DNA of 64,000 bases, from positions 17,059,911 through 17,123,910 of the forward strand of contig OX463786.1 of NCBI GenBank assembly GCA_949825025.1, in the 5' to 3' direction. The first letter of the stretch is position 1, and each line of letters opens with the position of its first letter. Positions 44,499 through 64,000 of the stretch are shown here, piece after piece. A program made the translations under genes and the position numbers. Origin of the DNA: Siphlonurus alternatus. Taxonomy: Eukaryota; Arthropoda; Insecta; Ephemeroptera; Siphlonuridae. The notes beneath the pieces were generated by a model that was not told the origin of the DNA, did not search any database, and saw only the letters and a list, made by a program, of their open reading frames with translations.

Positions 44499-44549
44499 GT
44501 ACCAAAGTGAACTTAGATTATATTAATAAAATCTAAGTTCGCTTTGTTT
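44499..44549. mobile_element. Small palindrome, CAAAGCGAACTTAG family
   Basis: CCAAAGTGAACTTAGATT pairs with AATCTAAGTTCGCTTTG around a short loop. The same ends bound a longer element at 60564-60720, so this is probably its shortened relative. Confidence 0.55.
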
Positions 44550-44746
44550 TAATTATTGTACCATGCATAATTACTTAAATTCATGTTTTGTACTACAGCT
44601 AGAGATGCCATGACGAGTATTATATATAAATGTTATTGACCTGATGGCAGCTATATTAGTGTCCTGCATATATAAGGACAGCGATCGAGTCCTTGTAATG
44701 TACTGGCCACACTTCCTCTACAATTAAGTTAATTAATAACTGTATA

Positions 44747-46257
44747 CAGTGGTGTAGTCCTAAAATTTTCTTTCGGGGTACGCTAAATTTTTTATCCTCC
44801 CTCCCCCTCCAAAAGCTACGTTTCAAATTTCTTCATTCCTTTCTTTTAAATGGATATATAATTAATAATTATATATGCGTATATATTATATAATAAGGGT
44901 AAATTCTTATATAGTATATGCAATTTAATGCATATTTGTATGGGCAAATATTTATATTTTTGCACGGCACATTTGCCCAAAATTTACTTTTTAAAATAAT
45001 TTCTGTGCTCTATTAAGACCTGTAAATTTATAAAACAACGAAATAAAATAATGTATGACAATATTGCAAGAAAATACATGTATAATGATTTATTTAATAA
45101 ATTGAACTTCCGTTCGCTCCTTTTATACAGCTTCTTTAATATTTACATAATCGAAAAAAAATGAGAAATATTATTGAGTTTTTCATGTAGTATATAACAA
45201 TAATTTATATAGTTGCAGATAGAAGCATTCTCCTATGATATACAGTACATGTTTAAAGTTAAGGCAATGTTTAAAAAGAATGAAAAAAATTACCTTTGGA
45301 TCAGCAGGTAATCCCACTAGGCCCACTAAACACTCGTTGGTTGTTTCCACTGATTTCACTGCGTTATCACTCACATTGTCACTGCAGTTAGTTTTCAATA
45401 GTATGTTAAAAAAATTAATTATGGAAGTTTGTCGCTTCATTTTTGTAATTCAAATTTAATCATTTATAAGTATAATATTATGTATAATAAAACTACATTT
45501 CTTTGATAAATAATTTCTCAAATGCTTTTACTTTAATATTTAATAAATATTTATCTGTTCTAGTTGTATAATTTTAGTAACGAAAAATATATTATAACTT
45601 ATATAATGTCACGGAAATATTGCGATAAACACTTGGACTGTGTCACCAGTACTTGCGAGTTGACCTACTCGAGCAATACTAGAACTGACCAACTGACATG
45701 CCTCAAACAAAATTTTAGTGACTCAGCCACTGCTGTTTTCTGTACTTTGCTCTTTACCCCCTTCTTTCCCCTCCCACACAAAAATTTAGGGGAGGGAATG
45801 GCATTTTAAAATTCTAGAATATTCAGTTGAAACCAGATTTTTAAATAAAATTTGGTGTCATTAGTACTGTTGTTGTGACTTGCAAGAGTGCAAGACCTTT
45901 TTTACTTATTTGTATTATATTTTTCTAAGAACCTTTTAGCAAGTATAAATTAAGAATTTCCGAGGAAATGATGCAAAAGCTTGGTATTTCCAGTCTCATC
46001 AGCTATTTTGATGGCTGTAAGATAAAATCATGCGGAAACGTCAATCATATTGACAAAAAGCTTTAAAAAAAAAAGAGTTAAATTTTCTATCCTTTTCAAT
46101 AAGACTTGTGGTAAATATGGTGTGGTTGAACATAAAATATATATTTTGTATGCGTATCCCCGCGTGACACCTTTATTTCTTTGGTGGTACGTTAAACTTC
46201 AAAATTAATCTTTAGGGGTGCGGCGTATCCCCGCGTATCCCCTCGACTACACCACTG
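44747..46257 (-). mobile_element. hAT-superfamily DNA transposon, internally deleted
   Basis: Terminal inverted repeats CAGTGGTGTAGTC at 44747 and GACTACACCACTG ending at 46257 are flanked by a perfect 8-bp duplication ACTGTATA (44739-44746 and 46258-46265). TIR form and 8-bp duplication are the hallmarks of hAT elements. At 1511 bp it is too short for a full transposase and keeps only a first coding exon on the minus strand. It is therefore probably non-autonomous. The intact duplication suggests a fairly recent insertion. Confidence 0.9.
45294..45440 (-). pseudogene. Remnant first exon of a hAT/ZMYM-type transposase
   Basis: It starts MKRQTSIINFF and runs 49 codons to GLPADPK at an AAG|GTAATT donor, in phase 0. 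A leading MKRQ-T/S-I-x-x-FF is typical of hAT-derived TTF/ZMYM1-like transposases. No zinc-finger, RNase-H-like core or dimerisation part follows inside the element, so the gene is deleted. Placement inside perfect hAT ends supports the reading. Confidence 0.55.
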
Positions 46258-46382
46258 ACTGTATATAATATTATGCCTCCACACTTTTTTACACCCCGGC
46301 CATGCAGTCTTATAGATTATCTTTGCTTTTTAATTGTAAACCCCACCGAGCACCGGCTGACAATCAACTCGCAAAACTAACA

Positions 46383-46545
46383 TATATTATATATTATATT
46401 ATATTATATTATATTATATTATATTATATTATATTATATTATATTATATTATATTATATTATATTATATTATATTATATTATATTATATTATATTATATT
46501 ATATTATATTATATTATATTATATTATATTATATTATATTATATT
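46383..46545. repeat. (TATTA)n pentanucleotide array
   Basis: About 32 uniform copies of a 5-bp unit (ATATT) form this array. The plus-strand frame of repeated YYIIL is only this array translated. It lies between the hAT element and the LINE tail. Confidence 0.95.
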
Positions 46546-46559
46546 GAGCTTTGAGAACT

Positions 46560-47136
46560 ATGTTAAGATTTAGAAAAAGAGATTCCTGTGTCTCTCGTCG
46601 ATATCATTTTAAAATTAGTAAAATTCTGATACTACCAAAAGTATGTACATATTATGGCTTGCATGTGCAATGTTCAAAAGAAAACACCCAGAATTATTTC
46701 CAATAAATAACTTTGCTTCATGATCATAATATACCAGAAATAAAGATAATATTCTTATGGACAAACATAACTCTGGTTTTGCTGATAAGAATCCATATCA
46801 TCAATGTGCTAAAATATATGATTTTCTTCCTAGTTGTTTAAAAAATATTGCCAGTATCTCGCTTTTTAAATCCAAATTAAAACAATTGTTAATAGCAAAT
46901 GAATTTTACTCTATAAAAAAGTTTTTTGCAAAGAAATTTCCGGAAAATTGTCTCCAATATCTAAGTTAATTATGAAAAATGAATGTATGACGATATATTT
47001 TTTATTGATCTCATCTTTGTTATTTTTGTGGTTGCAATATGTTTTAGTGTAGGTGTATTATTTATTTGACGTGATATTTGTCGTTGTCCTGTACAACCAA
47101 ATTTGATCGAAATAATTATATTATTATTATTATTAA
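46560..47136 (+). pseudogene. LINE fragment: RT tail, 3' UTR and (ATT)n end
   Basis: A frame at 46717-46969 reads YTRNKDNI, then AKIYDFLPSCLKNI, then SLFKSKLKQLL and a stop. This is the usual end of the reverse-transcriptase ORF of jockey/CR1-like retrotransposons. The upstream part is in other frames and broken by stops. A 3' UTR of about 150 bp and an (ATT)n tail near 47117-47136 follow, so the 3' end is complete and the 5' part truncated. Confidence 0.75.
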
Positions 47137-48335
47137 CATAAAAGGCTTATATAATAAATGCTCTGTAAGTCAGTCTCTATATAATTTTCATAATAATAAA
47201 TCATCAAGGAAGCTAAACTAAAACATTAATTGATACACTGTATAAATATAAATATTTTAATTTTAAAATTAATATATTTATTATTACTTATTAGTAGTAA
47301 ATTAATAAAGAAAATTAAAAATCTCAGTATAATAGGATTAATATGTTGAAAAAATTAATATTAATTTGTATTAATTATTTACAAAAATATTAAGTAATAC
47401 AGTGAAGACATGCTAAAGTTAAAAACCAAAAATTTAAACAGAGATATTTTCTACTGTAAAAAAAAAGAGAACAAAAACCAACATTTTTCATTTTTAAAGA
47501 CGCCCCGTAGTGATCACGAGGTAAGAAAGAGGAAATTAAAATGTATAATAAGTTAATAACCCACTGCCTACAGGTATTGGGTGTTGGCACCGATCGGTGA
47601 TCCAATAGTAGAGGCCTGATGGTATATAATTGGTGGGGCGAACATCTCATTGAAAAAGAGTGCAGTGGTCTGGAACGCTCAGGCTGAACACAATGTTTAA
47701 CAATATTTTTATTTTTATACATCTAGGTAAATAACAAATAACTCTAATTATTTTGAACGAGGTTTGAAATACTCTGGGCAAAAATTAGAGTTATATAATA
47801 TATTATAATTTATAATACTACGCGTATGATCTTTATGTGATTTCCTGACTTGTTTTCTGAGGTGACAAATAATGTAATTATATTTTTTATTTATAGAAAT
47901 TTGTCACTATATTTGCATGATGTGACACTTAAAAACAAATTTAAGTACTCAAAATTTTAACATTCGACTTACAACATGTATTAGTTTTAATATTTAGCAA
48001 ATAAGTGCTAATGAATATGTTTTTAAGTGAAGTAATATCGGACCATATCCATTCATCTCAATAAGAGATACAGTCAGATTTATATATTATTCCCTCCGGA
48101 AGACTAGAGTCTTCGGATTTCTATTCGTATTTCAGCGTTCCAATTTCACACACGGCGTAAGCCAATATTGCTATACTGCAAAACTTTTTGCAAAGTTTCA
48201 AAACTAAATTACAAATAGTGCCACAAACCTCACACTTCCGGTTGAAATTTTAAATTAATTTGACTGTGTTTCTGCATGGTAGTCGCACGTCCCTCAGTCT
48301 GTTTGCGAGCAGTACGTCTCTCTCAGCAAGTCGAC

Positions 48336-60442
<12,107 letters not shown>

Positions 60443-60563
60443 TATATATGTCTTCAAAACGATGCTTCAGAATTTTTAATAACTGAGAGATTGTAATTTG
60501 CTGTTAATTTGATCCTCTCTGATATTACTTCTAAAGGCAATAATTATTTTGTAATGTCTTGTT

Positions 60564-60720
60564 CCAAAGCGAACTTAGAGTATGTTAAATAAAGCAATGT
60601 TAAAAAGTGCGTGTCACTAGCGCCAACGGAGAAAAAATGAAGCTCCAGACTTTTGTCTCGATTTTAACCCAGCAAGTACGCAGGCATACGACACGCTTTA
60701 ATATTCTAAGTTCGCTTTGT
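60564..60720. mobile_element. Palindromic MITE, CAAAGCGAACTTAG family, in P5CS 3' UTR
   Basis: CCAAAGCGAACTTAGAGTAT at the left and ATATTCTAAGTTCGCTTTG at the right are inverse ends; the interior is not palindromic. It begins 122 bp after the P5CS stop codon and contains the first AATAAA downstream, at 60588. Confidence 0.7.
60588..60593 (+). terminator. Candidate poly(A) signal of P5CS, inside a MITE
   Basis: This is the first AATAAA after the P5CS stop codon (146 bp downstream), within the MITE at 60564-60720. It is a plausible but untested cleavage signal. Confidence 0.45.
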
Positions 60721-61097
60721 CTTGTTCTATTCTGTATGACCTAAATTTTTTAATAACTCTCTCATAATACAATTTGTATTTCCTTTATTGTTTTCATGTA
60801 CAATATTTTATGTATCATGCCGCTATATAAGTTTTGAGCCTTCTCGAGCTAAGGAAATTTAACATGATATATATGATATAATCATAATTAAAAGTTAATG
60901 ATAAAAATTACTTAAGTTTTATTTTTTTTTTATTAAATCTACTCAGTATTTTTCAGATTTTTAAAATTGGCTTTATTATCTTAATTATTAACTTAAAAAA
61001 AAGAAAGCGATATTTAAATTAATTATTATGCTATACAGTCGGAATCAATCGCGTTGAAAGATGAGCACAATTTTTTCTTGACAAATATATATGTACT

Positions 61098-61168
61098 GTA
61101 CACTCGTCGCCTTGGAAAATTTCCCACTTGCAGCCTTGTTAATCACCATACGTGTCTATGGTGATTAA
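61098..61168. mobile_element. Partial MITE, GTCGCCT family, copy 4
   Basis: GTACACTCGTCGCCTTGGAAA, then CCCACTTGCAGCCTTGTTAATC and CACCATACG/CTATGGTG match the left arm and loop of this family. The right arm is absent, and sequence of the TAACACGAAAC family follows. Confidence 0.6.
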
Positions 61169-61170
61169 CC

Positions 61171-61440
61171 AAAAACATATGGAAAAAATCTCAAAACAAT
61201 CTGACGATATGATTTTTTTAAATTAATTTTTTTAAATTTTCAGTATATAGGGTTTTCCCATATGGAGACCTAAACTAAGAAATTAATTTTAAAAAATCGG
61301 ATCATCCGATTGTTTTGAATTTTTTCTATATTTTTTTGGTGCTATAAGGACTGCAAGGACTGTCTCTAAAAAAAAAAAAAAAAAAGCAGAATTATTGTGA
61401 GGTTGCTAAGGTTTCTTCTACAGTCGATGTTTCGTGTTAT
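61171..61440. mobile_element. Palindromic MITE, TAACACGAAAC family, copy 2, left end missing
   Basis: Interior and right arm match 49955-50316: ATTTTTTTAAATTAATTTTT, a GGGTTTTCCCATATGG centre, and the end TCGATGTTTCGTGTTA. The outer left arm is lost, replaced by the GTCGCCT-family arm, so the join is a deletion or nested insertion point. Confidence 0.7.
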
Positions 61441-63004
61441 CTTACACCCTTAACTGAAAAAAAAAAAAAAAAAAAAAACTTCTTTACATAATAGCATAAC
61501 ACTACTCTGTATATTATTGTGTTTAAATAACAAATAAGATTTAGTTTTTAAGTTGTGTATATAATAATTTATAATTAATATAGCATTTAGAACCAGAGAA
61601 TAGTATATATGGTGGCTACTTAATTGTTAAATTTGTATGGTCAAATCAGTACCTAAAAGGTAATAACTTAACATCTAACTTTAATTTTTTTTAACCCAAA
61701 ACTATACTCCTTATTTTTTAATCTACCAGATTAAAAATTATTTGACCTTTATGTTTTTAAGGTGCATAATTGTTTAATTTTAGACTTCCCATCAAACTAC
61801 TGAGTCATATTGGTGGCATTTATCCAAAATCAAACATGGAAAGTTTCTGACATCTCAAATAATTGAGGAGATGAATTTTCTATAAATTCAAATTAGTTTG
61901 CAAACTATAGGTAGCCAAATTCTACAAATTTAATTAAAAATAAAACAAATAGATTTTCAAGATAATAATTTTTCATTTTTTTTTCATTATTTAATTCTGA
62001 AATATACAAATTAATACATAATTATAAATACATTGTAACAATATCTATTTTATAATTATTTTCCTTTAAATAATAATATTAAACAATAAACAAAGAAATA
62101 CAGTGTTTTAAAACTTATTGACTAGCCAAGTATAATATTATTAAATACAATTAATATTTTTTTTTCATATTATTATTTGGTACCAATTATAATACAGGTA
62201 TAATAATGGAAGAACATTGAATTTTTTTTTAATACATTTACTGGCCAAATAAAATAGAGAAAAGTTATTTTGGAAGCTGTACAATAATTAAAGGATAAGT
62301 TGCATAATTATATTATGTCAAATTTATTTTTAATTATAATTGAAAATCCTAGAAATATTTTGTCTGTCAAATATATTACTGTAAAATGATTGAGAAAAAA
62401 ATTAATACAAATTATCCTTTAATATTTATAATTATCATCTAATTGAATAATTTACAATTTGAATGAAATTTATAAAATAATAATAAAAAAAAATTACACA
62501 ATTTTACAAGCATTCTTTCTACACAGTAATTATAAAAACCCCTAAATCCCTTTTAATATTTTATATTTATTAAGTATTAATATTATAGTTTTGGTTTTTT
62601 TCATACCGTATGATGTAATCTAGTATCTATAATAATGTCTGACTAGATATTTTTTTTTATCTAAAACATGAGTATATTAAATTTAAGTTCTTATTTTTTG
62701 TTCATTTATGTATTAAAAAAAAAAAGAAGATCATAATTAAATTAAAAACTAGATTCTTCCCCCATCCATAAATTTAAAATATGTCTTAAAGGTTGATCTG
62801 GCACCAAAAGGCTTGGTACCGGGCTTCAAATTTGAGAGAAGACCTAAAATGACCAAAGCTTGAAAGCCATTGGAGTACTGACATTTTTTAATTGCATAAA
62901 TGGATCAAGTTAATTTTTTTTCCAGCTATTTTAGAGACTGGGATTATTATTTTTTACTTTCCGGCAGCACAGTAATATATGTATAACATTTCTGCTTGAT
63001 GTTG

Positions 63005-63312
63005 TTAAGGGTAAGGTAAAGCCACCAATGTTAAAAAAAATCCCTCACACAAAAATTCTGAAAAAAATTTAAAATGTTCTCCTCTACACCCCCTATCAGT
63101 AGCTAAAATATCAGGTATACAAATTCATAACTCAAAAACTAGATTGAATTATAAACTAGAATTATAATTCATAACTCAAAAACTAGATCGAATTTGTATA
63201 CCTGATATTTTAGCTACTGATAGGGGGTGTAGAGGAGAACATTTTAATTTTTTTTTCAGAATTTTTGTGTGAGGGATTTTTTTTAACATTGGTGGCGTTA
63301 CCTTACCCTTAA
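63005..63312. mobile_element. TTAA-flanked palindromic MITE, copy 4, rearranged centre
   Basis: TTAAGGGTAAGGTAAAGCC opens it and GGCGTTACCTTACCCTTAA closes it. It is 308 bp, shorter than its relatives. The centre has lost part of one arm and carries CATAACTCAAAAACTAGAT twice as a direct repeat. Confidence 0.88.
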
Positions 63313-63382
63313 ACCTAAACTTTCAATCATTTCTTAAAAAAATACTTCCCAGAATCTAAAAGAAATTAACATAATTTTTTTT

Positions 63383-63523
63383 AGGGGCATTCACAAAGCC
63401 TTAAGGCCACATTTAAGGCTCAATAATTTAAGACCAGAAATTTTAGGTCTAAAAAACACGTCTAAAATCAAGCTTTAAATTATCGAGCCTTAAATGTGGC
63501 CGTAAGACTTTGTGAATGCCCCT
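63383..63523. mobile_element. Palindromic MITE, AGGGGCATTCACAAAG family, copy 2
   Basis: AGGGGCATTCACAAAGCCTT opens it and TTTGTGAATGCCCCT closes it. The loop (GACCAGAAATTTTAGGTC) is in the opposite orientation to the copy at 38509. Confidence 0.85.
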
Positions 63524-64000
63524 TGTGATGTTCTATCCATTTATACAATAAAAAACCTTCCATTAAATACTAATTCTTATATCCAGACCAACCAACCCTG
63601 GTTTTAAATAAATGTAAAATAATGGAAACAAATGTTATGTACAAAATTAAAAATTATAATACGTAAAAAAGGCAACTGGCCTTATGTCATATAAGAATGA
63701 AATAAGAAATATTAATATTTTTCATTGGACAGATCGATAAAGAAAGAGCATGATGGTGGTGTAGTAAAGCGTTTTTTTTTAAGCCATGATAATTTGTTTA
63801 AAAAATTTGTAAGAAAATAACACTATTTACAACATTTTTTCTTTTTAACAGAAAAAAAGAATTGGTAGACGCATTACTCTTTCAAAACTGACTGTAAGAA
63901 AACATTTGCAGAGAAAAATGAATTAAAATGTTGTGTGTAAAAAAAAAGTTGCAATCATACACCATCCAATTATATATAAACCAATACAGTATTACTTAAT

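Larger units (their letters stand above)
42917..48335. other. Transposon-rich spacer between SCFD2 and P5CS
   Basis: This is a head-to-head interval of about 5.4 kb. It holds two TA-flanked MITEs, a small palindrome, a hAT element with its target duplication, a pentanucleotide array and a LINE tail; all are listed separately. The promoters of SCFD2 and ALDH18A1 must lie at its two ends. The stretch 47137-48335 shows no gene or clear repeat. Confidence 0.7.
60443..64000. other. Downstream spacer of P5CS
   Basis: No gene is visible. Five MITE or MITE-arm units lie at 60564, 61098, 61171, 63005 and 63383. The stretch 61441-63004 is plain AT-rich sequence in which I see nothing further. Confidence 0.65.

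Noticed and set aside
46302..46547. Plus-strand ORF of repeated YYIIL
   Set aside because: It is a translation of the pentanucleotide array; only the first ~25 codons are non-repetitive and they match nothing.

Overview
This is a window of AT-rich nuclear DNA from an animal, probably an invertebrate. Genes are split by many short AT-rich introns with GT-AG borders. Exons are clearly GC-richer than introns. Five protein-coding genes could be assembled exon by exon with consistent splice phases. Four have clear animal orthologues (MTMR9, ZDHHC16, SCFD2, NDUFA10/ALDH18A1 count as four named families plus one more), and one is a leucine-rich-repeat protein of unknown identity. The NDUFA10 product reads like the invertebrate form, with an intact P-loop, rather than the vertebrate form. 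The phylum cannot be fixed from the sequence; the dense inverted-repeat transposons would suit a sponge, a cnidarian or another marine invertebrate.

Layout. 1-3146: non-coding, with a 142-bp tandem array at 442-1545. 3147-8310 (-): a 534-aa LRR protein with a BC-box/Cul2-box-like N-terminus. 8311-11794: AT-rich spacer. 11795-21626 (-): MTMR9, ten exons. 21627-24866: spacer with several MITEs. 24867-31267 (-): ZDHHC16, nine exons. 31268-31803: 536-bp divergent promoter region. 31804-33328 (+): NDUFA10, two exons. 33329-35375: spacer with MITEs. 35376-42916 (-): SCFD2, eleven exons. 42917-48335: transposon-rich spacer holding a complete-ended hAT element with its 8-bp target duplication and a LINE reverse-transcriptase tail. 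48336-60442 (+): ALDH18A1/P5CS, fifteen exons, including a short first exon encoding a mitochondrial presequence. 60443-64000: spacer with MITEs.

The genes are unrelated housekeeping functions and do not form an operon or pathway: mitochondrial proline/ornithine synthesis (P5CS), respiratory complex I (NDUFA10), protein palmitoylation (ZDHHC16), a phosphoinositide pseudophosphatase (MTMR9), an SM-like trafficking protein (SCFD2) and a possible cullin-2 substrate receptor. The only close pairing is the head-to-head NDUFA10/ZDHHC16 promoter.

The rest is dominated by short palindromic elements. At least ten families of inverted-repeat MITEs are visible, many inside introns. They include four copies of a TTAA-flanked element, three of a TA-flanked element, and a 460-bp near-perfect palindrome. 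There are also a tRNA-Glu-derived SINE, three LINE coding tails, three LINE-like 3' ends and long simple-sequence arrays. No CRISPR array, operon or bacterial-type system is present, and I saw no clear previously undescribed multi-gene system. The most unusual items are the CTTG-CAAG tandem array, the VHL-box-like LRR protein, and the recurrence of the CRE octamer TGACGTCA in several MITE families.
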